Translations under genes and position numbers: made by a program | Shown here: positions 1-19,285 of the stretch, piece after piece | Layout: every line of letters starts with the position of its first letter | Position numbering within the stretch: the stretch's first letter is position 1 | Notes under the pieces: generated by a model | Told to the model about the DNA's origin: nothing | Databases searched by the model: none | The model's input: the letters and a program-made list of their open reading frames with translations, nothing else | From: Montifringilla adamsi | Taxonomy: Eukaryota > Chordata > Aves > Passeriformes > Passeridae | Assembly (NCBI GenBank): GCA_017590115.1 | Contig: JAGGNK010006892.1 | Location: 12,439,736 to 12,503,735 of the forward strand | Direction: 5' to 3' | Length of the DNA: 64,000 nt

Positions 1-7729
<7,729 letters not shown>

Positions 7730-8286
7730 GTAGGACTTAGGGCCTACTACAGCGAGTGGGTGATGCATCTTGTAACGCAGTGTTGTGACATGTCTGTCTA
7801 GTGGTGCTTGCTTCTGAACAGAGCTTTATATTTTGGAAAACTTCAGTGCAAAGTGGTTCAGTTCTTTTGGCTGCAGATGTACAGTATATTATTCTATGTT
7901 GCTAATAGACATCTGCATTGCAAGGAATTTCTAACATGAAAAATTCTAACATTTTGAACAACTCAAAGTTGTCAAATCAGTTGAGAGACGACAACTATTT
8001 TAAATAAGAAAGTATATATCCAGAGGGCCAGTTTTTAAGTACTTGATTGGAAAGTCTGTTTTCCAAAAGGTTTGCACTGTACTAGTGACAAATTGCTGCA
8101 AGCCTCTATTATTTAATGTTGGCCCTTTCTGTAACCAAGATTTAGGATAGGCAACGTCACTGAACCATAGTTAACCTAATGGAAGAAAAGGCACTGTTAC
8201 AAGAAGTCTAAATGTTGTTTTACCTTCTCTCCCTCCTCCCCTCCCTGTGCCTTCACCCTCCCCTTGATACATGTTTTATGCTAATT

Positions 8287-8330
8287 GTGTGGCTTTTTTT
8301 TTTTTCTTTTTTTTCCCTCCCCACAATATC
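8287..8330. repeat. T-rich low-complexity tract
   Basis: A pyrimidine-rich stretch within the last GRIA4 intron, preceded by C/T-rich sequence from about 8221. It is simple sequence with no other visible structure. Confidence 0.8.
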
Positions 8331-8954
8331 CTGCTTCAGGTCAACTTTTGCCCACTGTAATAGTCACAAAGAGTCACTAACCAGTGGATAGACCTTGATT
8401 ATCATCCTCAGCTTTCAGTAACAAGCCCCCTTACCTAGATCAAGACTAGTGTATTTTAGACATTCAGGCAGTGATTTTGGAGGCTGAAGCGCTGATGCTG
8501 CTGAGCTGCATCCTGCATAGCTCCCCTGAGTAGGTGCGTAGGGATGGTTTACTAATGTACTTGCTCTCATCCGTGCAGTGAGTATCTTGCCAACTAATCA
8601 TTAGACAAATCAACTTCATGACCTTTGGAAATGGCAAGCAGCAGCAAATTGAGCTTCTAAATATAACTTTTTTACGTAGCTCCCAAGCTATGCTGGCTGC
8701 TTTTTAAGTGAACATGCAGCTAGCACCCTACCCTGTCAACTAGAGCTCCCTTGCCCTTGCAAATAGCAAGCCACGTCTCCTCTGTTGACAATTATCTTCA
8801 TCTACATTTTCCTGAGCCATCCCTATATAGTGGAAGTAGAAAACACAAATTTAGGGAAATGAGATGAAGAATATAATACTTATATTGCCGCCTAGAAAAA
8901 AAGAAAAAAGAAAAAAAACAAAGCTTGTAGGAAACAACTGGAGATGCACTTATT

Positions 8955-9190
8955 ATTTTTTATTTATTATTTATATAGCGCTGGAGTAGACGGCGCTGTA
9001 CAGTAGGTGAAGTGTGCCAGACACACAACAGGTCCCTGTCCCGAGGAGCTTACAGCCTAAAGGCACAGCCCGTTCAGTACCGAACCATACAGTACAGAGC
9101 AAACACAGAGTGAGCAGAGAATGGTGTTTGAGCATGATAGCTGGAGCGCTGCGAGGAATAGGTGGGTTCTCAGGGCGCGAGGGAGGGGGC
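8955..9190. repeat. Ancient interspersed repeat (tetrapod L2-like, family unassigned)
   Basis: The segment has the signature TTATATAGCGCT, then GCGCTGTACA, then CAGGTCCCTGTCCC, AGGAGCTTACAGCCTAA and later AGGTGGGTTCTCAGG. That ordered set of motifs occurs in old interspersed repeats of frogs, reptiles and birds, often annotated as L2-related. It is more GC-rich than the surrounding intron. I am fairly sure it is a repeat but not of the exact family or orientation. The overlapping open frames on both strands (8971-9350) are by-products. Confidence 0.6.
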
Positions 9191-10446
9191 TGGCTGGGAA
9201 ACTGTCCCCTGCACACTGTTCTGTGGGGTTTTCTTCGCTTCTTTGTTTGAGAAAGGGTTACAACACTGGGTATATTATAATTGCAACAGAGCTGCCAATT
9301 TCCCCATGTTAAAAAAAAAAAAAGTGCTAGCTATGCACTTTGTTCACTAGAGAAAATGTGAGGCATGCTATGTGCCAAGGGGACTCCAAGAGTATAGACC
9401 AGTGTTCATTACTATGAATTGGAACACAGGACTTCCAGATGCTAATATTAATCTCCCAAGTCCACTCCCTTCTGTCAGTAATAAGGGTCTTAAAAAGAAG
9501 TAATCCTGTGCACGCGATTGTGCAAAATGCAAGTGAAGGGTGCTTTTTTCCTTTAAATTCTTTAGTGATGTGCTCACAACTGAGAGTGTCCCCAGGCTGG
9601 TATAAAAGCAAGAATCCCAGAAAACATATTCCTTATCAAGTTTACAGAGTGCAATGCATTCAAAATACAGTCTTTAAAAAAGCAAACAAAACATTTAAGC
9701 TTTCCTTCAAAGACTGACCTGACCCAAATTGGCTGAGCATGCTAAACTTGGCATGACTTGATAATCCCCGCAGTTGCCACCCAGCTCTGTTATTCCATTG
9801 CAACAGACACTGATTATACTTGCAGGACTTCTTTTTGTCTTAGTGTTTTCTTATAATAAAAAAAAAAGAGCTAACTGAGTTTTGTATTTAAAGGAACGAT
9901 CATACTTACTGTAAAGTTTGGATTTCTGTGGGACTTGTTCTAACACAGAGATGAATTCCTATTTGAAAATATACTTTAAACAATACAAAAAAAGATACAA
10001 AAATGTTGCATTTTATTTTACTGAAAATTCTTTTTTAGGTCAGTCAAAACTTCTGATAATTAACAATTTAGGGTTCAGATTTCTAAAATTCACCAAAAAA
10101 TTGCTAGGATTTTGAACAAATATTTACAGACTTCTGAAATTCTTTCTGCTTATTTGACAGAAAAAAATATTTTGGCAATATTTACATGAAATAGAGAAAT
10201 TTCAAGTGAACTTCTTATAAAAATGCTTATGGTAATATGTGGGACACTGCCAAGGCCCAGTCATCCTCTCCTGGCCACACTGGCAGTGAGAGGTGCCTGT
10301 GTGCCACACTGCACAGGGGGACTATGCCATCTGTTCATACACATGCTAGTCATAAACCTCTGTTTAGCTGGCAGCATTACAGAGCCCACGATGATGGCTG
10401 CACATATTTCTGTGGAAACATGTCTGTCTTACACATTTTGAAAACT

Positions 10447-10502
10447 TTTTTTTTTGTTTTTGGTTTTTTTTTGTTTTTTGTTTTTTTTTTTTTGTTTTTT
10501 TA
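10447..10502. repeat. Poly-T/G low-complexity tract
   Basis: About 56 nt of T runs broken by single G or GG, within the last GRIA4 intron. It could be the reverse complement of an A-rich retroelement tail, but no element is recognisable next to it. Confidence 0.85.
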
Positions 10503-13500
10503 TCCAAGGAGTAAAGAGATCATATTGGAACTAAAACTCGCTAATATGGAAAGATGCCTGGTGGTTCTAACCTGCATGAGTAACCAACACATCTGACTTT
10601 TTAAGCTAACATCAAATAGTTTTAATTGTATATGTTTTAAACTAATATAAAATAGCTTAAATAACCCTCCTGAAAATTAATATTCATTACCCTGATTTTT
10701 ATTTTAGTTTCATACAGGCAAACATGAGTTACCTCAGGAAAATTCACCCTGCCTGCAAGGCAGCTGAAAATGAAAATGAAGGACTAGTATGTAAGTGTGG
10801 ACTGGTCTATATGATAATGGATTAGTCTATATGTGTGGGATAAAGACATTCAGAAGCACTGGCAGGCAGCTGCATCTGCTGAAGAGAGGGAAGAAAGTTT
10901 GCTTTAAGGAAGGAACAATCCTTTCCTCCTCCTCCAGGCAATTTTTCCATTAGTATTAAGCCCTTAGTGTACAAGTAGAGCTGATAGTGAGAGCAGAGAG
11001 GAGCTTAACATCCTTCTGTCCATCTGCTCCAAGGCAAAGCCCTGCTGAGTTCCTCAACCCAAACCCACAGGCTTTTGAAGGGGTTGTTCCAGTATCCAGC
11101 CAGCCTCCACCACCGCCTCTCCGTGGCCTTGTCAGTGGGCCATGAAGCTCAGGAACCAGCTTCCAGCTCAGCTGCCTTCTCTTGCTCTCCCATCCCATGC
11201 TGTTGTTTATAACTAATGAATGAAACTAATTACAAAACTACAAAAAGCAATGAAAAACATCACTATTACAATTAACTACCAAAAAAGGTGAAGTGCTACA
11301 GGATGGCTCAGTAAGTGTGTAATGTACTTATTTTGACTTGCATACTTGCAATTTCATAGTCAAGAGAGAAGAATACATTAAAAGTTCATCTTAGATATTT
11401 GTGCCAAAGCCACCTCCATGTGACCCAAGTACTAGAGGAGCCTGAACAACAAAAGAACCCACACAGGCTAGGGTATTTGTATTACACAGACTGAGGATAT
11501 CATTTTCCAAAATTCCCTTTTCCCCTCTAGGAACAGAGCAGTCAGTGTTTTCATGTGATTCATATCACAACTAATCTAATCAAAACTAATGACAAATTTG
11601 AAAATACATTATCACTATTAACCATACTGAAAGGAGACTTTCACGGCTTGGGTAATATTCACAGTAAATACCGAAACTTTTCCCTCTTATCCCAGCTACT
11701 CCAGAAACTGTTTCTGCATCCAGGCCATAAATCTGAAGTTGTAGCAGCACAGTTAAGCAGAGTACTAGCCTGGCTTGTTACCTATAACATAGTTTAAAAC
11801 AGAGAGCAGATGCCAACCGGTTAGTTGGCTTTGTGGCACTGTCCCAAGTACAAGTCTGACCTGCTCCTCCTGGCTTTGTAAGTGTCTCAGTTGTCCTGTG
11901 CTGTGTTGCTGAGCTGTTGTTAGTCTTGCACTGAGGACAAGAGTTATTTCCTTGCAGCTTTTCTGTTCTTCTGTGGAAGGCTGCTGAGAAAGTGTTTTTC
12001 TCTTTTTTTTATCTTTTTTTATTTATCCCAAATCCCTTTTATTGTCTTTTTGTCCTGAGTGTGTTGTCAATGGCCAGAAAGTTATTTAGATTGAGCTAGC
12101 ACAGTTATGTACAACTTGTATATCCCATACAAATCAGAGTCCTCTCACTCAGATTTCCCAGTGGGAAGCTCTGAATGGCCATGAACAGATAGCTGATAGG
12201 TGTGCTGGAGAGACTCTGGCAGAAGTGATGACTTTCTGGGAAATTTAACCCGTCTGGAGCAAGCTGTCCCTTTTCCACCCAAGTTTACTTTCTAATCTGG
12301 TTTGGACTCTCATCCCTCTCCTTTAGTTTTTTTCTTGCCATTGATCAGAACATGTTCTCTGCACTTCTGCAGTTACCAGTACCCATTTGCAGTGGGACTC
12401 AGGACATGCACCATGTGGATCTGTACTGCACTGCTTTGTGTCTGTGCTTTGCAAATGCAGGGATTCTTATTTGCTGCTGGGAAGTAGTTGAAGTTTTTGG
12501 TAATGTATAGGCCAGTTCCCCACTTCCTCTTCACCTCTGCTACACTTTTTGTATCTGGGTGTTGTTTTAGATCAAGATATGTTTGGTAACAGTTCCTGTC
12601 ACAAAGTACAGGGGTGGTAGGGAAAGGTTTCAAAGGGTGTCCTTTACCAAAGCCAAGGTTTTCCAGTGTAAGGGGAATGCCATAATGCCTTCTGTAAGCT
12701 GAGGCCTTTTCCTGAATTTCCATACTTTAGAGGGCTGAAGTGTTTAGGGTAATTGTTTTGGAAAGCTGCTTTTAAATCCAAGCTCTGACTGTGCCACAAA
12801 AAGCTGCTGTATTTTTTTGACAACTTTTTGAAAGAGCTACTGATAACAATGCAATATTAGACTGGTGCATTTCCACAGAAGTGCACCAGAAGCAGTGGAA
12901 ATGTTTGGGAGTTTAGTATAGGGCTCTTCCTCATCCCTATATAATCATATATAAAATAAACTCCACATATGAAACAGCAGCTCAGGATTTCACTGCTACC
13001 TCAGCAGGAGAAACTGGGCTCAGAGGGATAAAGTTCAAAACGTAGAGATTATTAATAAAGCAAACAAAGTGACTTTATGATGTTTGTTATCCTTTTGCTC
13101 CTATGTGAATGCTCCTATCTCCCTTTCTTCCCAATTACTATTTCAGACTGCATCCCTGCATACCATTTACATAGCTTCTCCTGACTAGAAATCAGATTTT
13201 CCCACTAATTAGTATCTTAACATGGTTATCTCTCAAATCTCTTTTAATGTACTATGCTTTGGATGCCTTGCTGAATTTTTTTTCCTTAGACACTTGCCCT
13301 AATTTTAGTAATCTGGAAATCATTTACTTTAAACTAGTCATCTTGGCTTTTTTTTACATTCATTTGAGAGAGCCCTATCAGATTTTTAGGTTTAGCTACT
13401 AATTTTTTGATGACTGAAGTTAGATGTCATATCTATAAATCTTTTTAAAAATCCAGATTTTTTTATTGAGTAATTTAGTCCCTAAACAAGGTATTTTGTT

Positions 13501-14279
13501 TTGATTTAGCTGAAACTAAAGATTTTCATGGAACAAAAATTTAAACCATCTTATGGGAAATTTATACATAATGTAAAAAACTGTATAAAACTGCATTTTC
13601 TCTCAATAAATTACATTTTATTTGAAAGTTATCACCTTCTCTAATTGTAGGAAAAGATATATTTATATGAAAGAGATTTGAGGACAGTTCCTGATTTCAG
13701 ATATTTCCTGATACTAAATATTTCCATTGTGAAAATAAATAATAACTTCTTTAGATTTGAATGATGGAATTGCCAGATAGCTGGTACTCTGTAGTTATTG
13801 CAATTTATAGACTAGCTATTGCAATTTATAAACAATTTTCAGTAGTCATATTTAATCCTGGCATTCCTAGTTGAAGGTCAAAGCCTATAAACACCTGTTC
13901 ATGACTTTATTCACAGATGCTAATACTTTCAGGTTCCAAAAGGTCTTCTCACTGTATATAAATTTAGTTTGAAGCAGTTTAGATGAAGGTATTACCTTTT
14001 CAGTTAATTTCATTATCAAATTCAGATTTGATATTTAAATAAATCAGTAACAATTTATTGTAATGAAATTTACCCTCAGAATTGCTAGTCTTTTTTATCC
14101 CCAGTAAACTTAAGTGCTTTGTATTATATTTATGGTGATTACTATTTCTATATTTAAAGTTAACATGAAAAAATGCAGATGTCTAAAATTTAATATTTTG
14201 GTGTTTGCTGTGTCCTGGTTGGTTGAAGGACAGAAACATTATAACACTTTCCTCTCTTCTGCTTTTCCTCCAAACCTAG

Positions 14280-14444
14280 CTTACCTTTTCTGAAGCCATA
14301 AGAAACAAAGCCAGATTATCCATCACAGGGAGCGTGGGAGAGAACGGACGCGTATTGACTCCCGACTGCCCGAAGGCCGTGCACACTGGAACTGCAATTA
14401 GACAAAGTTCAGGATTGGCTGTTATTGCATCGGACCTACCATAA
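14280..14444 (+). CDS. GRIA4: GRIA4 terminal exon: long cytoplasmic C-tail
   Basis: Fifty-four codons plus stop TAA (14442-14444) encode the long GluA4 tail, beginning [20 protein letters not shown] and ending [10 protein letters not shown]. The acceptor is AACCTAG at 14278-14279 with a long pyrimidine tract; the junction with the proximal donor at 7616 is phase 0. In the family, the membrane-proximal basic part binds protein 4.1 and alpha-actinin/IQGAP1, and the serine in ARLS is the PKA/PKC/CaMKII site that controls synaptic delivery. The motif is present here. When the distal donor at 7729 is used, this same exon lies after a stop and is 3'UTR, so it has two uses. The call is secure. Confidence 0.96.
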
Positions 14445-15400
14445 AAACCAAAAAAATAATTGAGTGCCTTAATCAAACTGTGTTGGTGACTGATGGGAAC
14501 ACAGCACAGACTGTAACGACATGGGAGTGTCATTGATGAACTCATAATTTGGCTGAGAAAGGGAAGTACGTCCAAATGCGCCAGACATCATCAGCAACAA
14601 TGTGTGCATGAGCTCAGCTCGGAAACCCAAACTCAGATTTTATATCAGGAAAATTCATAATTTAGTTTTGTTGGGGGGAGGGGGCCGGGAAGGGTATATT
14701 AACAACAACAAATTTCACTTGAGTGGACTTAAAACTAATAAGACTTGCCAATTTAGCGCATTAAACTGTGAAGAACATGCTCAGAAAGGACACCATTTTG
14801 GTATTTGTCTTGACAAAGAGAGAAAAATAGCTATAGAAGTCAATGAACATGCTAACCTGTGTCTCCAGAACATCAATATATACAATGGAAGAATACTCAG
14901 CTGTTCAGCTGTAGAAATGAATCACTAAACTGTGATAAAAAATAATAAATATGTAAATCCTGTGAAAAAAAATAAAGAAATTATTTACATTTTCTTTGGA
15001 AAAAGAGAAATATTGAAACATGCTTGCTTTTTAACTGATGTAAATTCAGTAGAGGACAACACAATTCTTTTTTCTAACCATCTTAGGGAAAAATCATTGC
15101 AATAATTGATATAAAATGCCATCACTGTAATAAAATTCAGAGAATTTTTTTTTATAAAAGTTGTTGGTCATCCTCTTGTTTGCTGTTACCTTCATTCTGT
15201 TCCATCATTCCGTGTTCCACAGATTTGCATCTGTCTAATACAAGAAACAAAATGATAAAATGTTTAGAGTACTTCATCAGTCTGCAGTGTAGAATCAAAA
15301 GAGACTACGGGTCACTCATGTTACAGATATTATTTATAATCTTGTTCTGTGTAAGAAACTGTGGTTTTTGTACCCACCAAAAAGAATAAAACAACAATTG
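14445..15400 (+). other. GRIA4: GRIA4 3'UTR (end uncertain)
   Basis: AT-rich sequence follows the stop codon. Canonical AATAAA hexamers occur at 14944-14949, 14971-14976 and 15385-15390. The last is followed within about 30 nt by T-rich sequence, so it is a plausible cleavage region, but the true 3' end may lie further on. The 108-codon open frame at 14602-14928 has no known resemblance and is not called a gene. Confidence 0.5.
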
Positions 15401-17609
15401 TTCTTATAATATTGACAGAGCTTGAGTTGTTTTCTGATCATTAGGGATGCCACCTGGAAAATAGAAAAGGGCCATTCATTTCTTACAACAGGATTCAGGA
15501 TCTTGTCAGAGTCAGTCTGAGTCCCTGCACATTTCTAAAGTGCTTTTAAGGAACTGAAATAGGGAGGAAGGACTGTGAGCAGCTAAAGAATTAGCATAAT
15601 TACTCACTAGGTATTTTAGTACTAGTTACTAAACACCTTTGAAGTGTTAGGGAACAATTTAGTGACAGTGTTTGTCCTCTGGGTAGGTCAAGGAAGGAGA
15701 TGCCAGGGAGCACAGAAGTACAAATGACAATCCTTGAGACTGATGGGATAGATGATGGCTGCAGCCTGCTTGGTGTCCAGGAGCCTCACTTTTCATCCTG
15801 CAGCCTATAAATGGCATGCCTGGGAAAGACTAGCAGCCACCATTTGAATAAAAGCCAGATGTCAGCAGGAGCAGGCATGTCTGTAGGTGCAAAGCTGCAG
15901 CCAGTCTGTTCTGTGATGGTCATTCTCCTTGGGCTCACAAGGCCTGGCAGTGGTGTCCAAATCCAGAGTAATGCCACCAGTGTAACAGCCACATGCCACT
16001 GCCCAGACTGCAAGTGAATTCAGACTTAGAGTAATCACAACTCCTGAGTTTTCCAGGCCCATGAGCCTGGTGCTGGTGCTTCTCTCAGCCATCAGGGCTC
16101 TCCTGGGAAGGAAAGCGTGCCCTGGGTGGAGCCCAAAGCTGCCCAGCAAGGACCAAGCCCCAGCTACTGCCAAAACCAGCAAGCAGACACTGCTGAGCTG
16201 ATGCTCCTGCTGTCCGGCACAGCCAGCCACAGAGCAGCAAAGCAGGGCTTAGTTTCACTCCAGATATCAACAATAAAAATACGAGTTTCTTGCCTTAAAT
16301 ACTCTATAGAGACCCTTTATAACTGCTGGGGAGAAATAAAGAATGAGAGTGAATGACTTCTTCTTAAAGTAGACCTGAAAATATCAGACAGCTGAACCCC
16401 AGCAGCAAGAGCCTAAATCCTTTCGCTAGCCTTAACACAGGCTGATGGAGACCAGTTCTTATAGAGAGCTTGGCAGTGCGGGCAAACATGAAAATAAGGT
16501 GATTCTTGCCCCTCAGGCATAATAACAACAGTGTGTGCAGGGTTCTTAGAGAAAAAAAGACAGATAATAATGTTATGATAATGAATCACTGTGACTAAGG
16601 TTACTTTGTATCCATGTTTCACTGGCATGTTTAGCACATTCATGAGTTACTGTGAATTGTTCTGTGTTTCTTGGGCTAGGTTAGGTGAGTTGTCTGATTT
16701 TTTTCTTTTTTGAGTAAATCTGGAAACTTCCTTTTTTTTTACAGCTGTATTTAAAAAACAGCTTCTGGGTAGGTTGGTTCTGAGATTGTCTTTTTTTTAA
16801 AGAAAAAAGTGTTTGCCTTCATTTTTAACCGAGTAACATATTAGAAGCTGAACAGATTGAGAGACTGAGTATGAAGAAAGATGTCTGTTTTGTTTTACTG
16901 TGTCTGTCTGTTTTTTCAGGAGCTTGTCTTCATCCTTTCTTTGTCCATGATTGTGAGCAGTTCAAGGGCTGTCTTGGGATATTTACTGTCTTTCAGTGTT
17001 ACTCCTCTGTCTCTTTAACACATTATATTTATTTTTCACTTTCCGTAAACAGCCCATCACTGCTGTTAGGAAGGTTGCTCCATGGAGCTCATTATTAATT
17101 CCCTAAGCCAGATTTCCACTTGGCAATGAGGCACCCACGTCCTTTGAGAAGCCCAGTGTCAGTGACCATGCACCAAGAAGGATTCAGAATTGAGCAGCAT
17201 GAGCAGTGCAGCCACTGAGCTGCATGGCCATGGAGTGGCGTGACCCACCAAGACCATGGGGCCAGCAGCCACAGTGGGGATCACCACATCCTCTTACCAT
17301 TTCCAAGCCTTGCCCTGGCCAAGGAAATGTTTTACTGAAAGAAAACCTGGTCAGCTGAGGTAAAGATGATACTCTCACTTTGCTGATCCCTGTCATAAGC
17401 AGATAAAATATTTTAAGAAAAATAAAAAAGCAAAAAATCTAGATAGGAAAATGCTACAGCAGGGAGAGTTGCCCTACAGCTCAAGTGGATGAGAAAGAAA
17501 TCTCAGAGTATTGGTCTGCTGTCTCCACAGTGACTCACTCTTTTGTCTTACTCCAAGAGGGTAGCTGCTGCACGACTGCTGTGACCACAGAGAGCAGCCC
17601 TGGGGAGAA
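15401..17609. other. Intergenic sequence after GRIA4
   Basis: I see no gene, RNA gene or assignable transposon here. The segment 15760-16250 is somewhat GC-richer and carries overlapping open frames on both strands, none resembling a known protein. It could hold unannotated GRIA4 3'UTR at its left end. Confidence 0.5.
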
Positions 17610-17950
17610 GGATGAGGGATGCTGGTGAATGGCAAGCTTGACATGTCTCAGCAATGTGCTCTCACATCCCAGAGAGCCAAACGTGTCCTGGGCTGCACCC
17701 AGTGGTGGGCAGCAGGGCCAGGGAGGGGATTCTGCCCCTCTGCTCTGCTCAGACCCCACTTGCAGGGTTGCTTCAGCTCTGGGGTCCCAGCACAGGGAAG
17801 ATGTGGACCTGCTGGAGTCCAGAGGAAAGCTTCTAAGTGTATCACAGGTCTGGAACACCTCTCCTGTGAAGACAGACTGAGAGAGTTGTGGTTCAGTCTG
17901 GAGAAGAGAAGGGACCCCTGTGCAGATGTCTCAGATGGCCCAAGACTTCT
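17610..17950 (+). mobile_element. CR1 LINE fragment (sense, 3' part of ORF2)
   Basis: The stretch follows the avian CR1 consensus in order: a segment like 'agcttgacatgtctcagcaa', then 'tgtcctgggctgca', 'tctgcccctctgctctgctc', 'agctctggggtcccagcaca', 'gtggacctgctggagtcc', and finally 'ggaacacctctcctgtgaag', 'actgagagagttg' and 'cagtctggagaagagaag'. This is the end of the reverse-transcriptase reading frame in sense orientation. It is 5' truncated and broken by small indels that shift the frame, so it is inactive. The right boundary is uncertain; some further element sequence may extend to about 18050. The open frames at 17535-18029 on both strands derive from it. Confidence 0.9.
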
Positions 17951-18050
17951 CACATACTGTCTGTGGGAGAGCAAATTAATTGTGTCCCAGTCCCTACAGA
18001 TGAGTTCTTTTCAAGCCTCCATTGACTAGATCTCCATGGAGTATGAAAAG

Positions 18051-19039
18051 ACCTCAGACATATAATTTTCCTATAGATTTCTAAATTTAGCTGTCTTAAT
18101 GATGAACTGAATAATATCAGCATTTATCTGCTTCTAAAATAATTTCAGTTTCAATGTAATCAAGAGCAATTATTAACATGAACACTCACAACAGTATTAG
18201 ACTCACCTGCAAAATAAGTTTTCTAAGCTGATGTGAATCGTAATGTAGGACCAGCCTGCTTTGACATTCACTGTTATATTAGTATCTTGTCCTACACATT
18301 AAACCCTCCCACACTGGTTGTGTATTCTATTAAACACCTATTAAATTTAAAATCAGTACAGACTTGCTGGGTTGTCTGAGAGCCTCACATGTAGAATTTG
18401 TTTTATGCAATCACTTGTTATTGCTGAATTTCATCTAGGGACTGTTCTGGGAACTGAATGTACATGTTCTGAATTGAATTTGCCTCAGTGCAATTGAGAA
18501 CAGAGCCTGGGGAAAGGAGTATAGCTTTATACAACTGGTTGTAATCACTGCATGTGGTAAAGGAGGGCAGTGGCACCTTTTTACCTCTGTTGCTTAAAAA
18601 TTCTGTAATAACAACCCTGATAGGATGTCAGAATGAAGAACAAATATTCTTTAACATTCAGTGTAAGTATACTTTCATCCATTATTAGAAAATTACAGCA
18701 AAAGGGACCTCCTAGAGCTCTCAATCTGCCGAATTTACCTACCTCATTAATGCTGAAAACAAGAAAAGAAAGGCAGCCTGCAAGGAGCTGCAGAGATTTG
18801 TTGCAGACATGGATTAATTAACACTGTTACCACAAAATGTGTAATTGGTATGCAACAGCAAGTTTAGCTTCAGCTAAAATGTCTAAGGGTAAGAAGTCAC
18901 CAGTGGAATTATAAATAGAAATTTAGAGCCACTTCCTTTTCTAAGTGAGAGGAGTGCCACAGATTCCAAATAACTTACTGATTTCATAACAGTTGCATTA
19001 AATGTAAGGTCAGGCAAGCTGAAACTAGTAAATAGAAAA
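18051..19039. other. Intergenic, nothing recognised
   Basis: AT-rich spacer between two CR1 fragments. No coding exon, RNA gene or further repeat was recognised. Confidence 0.6.
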
Positions 19040-19285
19040 CATGAAATAATTTAGACTGGAAGGGATTTCTGGAGGTCAGCTCCTTCAAACATCCATTTAA
19101 AGTACATTCAGCTTTGAAGTTAGATCCAATTTCAAAGCTTAAGAGTTTTCTCAATGTTATTCTATCATAATTTTAGCATCTCCAGTGCTGAAAATGTAAA
19201 ACCTCTCCAGGCAACCTCTTCAAAAATTCTGACCACCCTCAATATTTTCCTAAGGGCAAAATTTTCTTAAGTTTGTTGTTGTTAT
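19040..19285 (-). mobile_element. CR1 LINE fragment (antisense)
   Basis: The sequence 'aatttagactggaagggatttctggaggtcagct' is followed by 'ctttgaagttagatcc', 'aaacctctccaggcaacctcttc' and 'tctgaccaccctcaatattttccta'. These are successive landmarks of the reverse complement of an avian CR1 3' end. It is diverged and non-coding. Confidence 0.85.

Larger units (their letters stand above)
7730..14279 (+). other. GRIA4: GRIA4 last intron
   Basis: This is a 6.55-kb AT-rich intron. It contains an ancient interspersed repeat (8955-9190), T-rich tracts (8287-8318 and 10447-10502), an A-rich tract near 8895-8920 and a short tandem duplication (13792-13833). It ends in a strong pyrimidine-rich acceptor before CAAACCTAG. 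An open frame of 116 codons on the minus strand (12373-12723) has no family I recognise and is not called. Confidence 0.85.

Noticed and set aside
12373..12723. 116-codon minus-strand frame in the GRIA4 last intron
   Set aside because: No family resemblance that I can identify, no splice context or promoter; length is within chance for this much sequence. A protein search would be the test.
17535..18029. Overlapping 83-136 codon frames on both strands
   Set aside because: They come from the frameshifted CR1 fragment and its flank.
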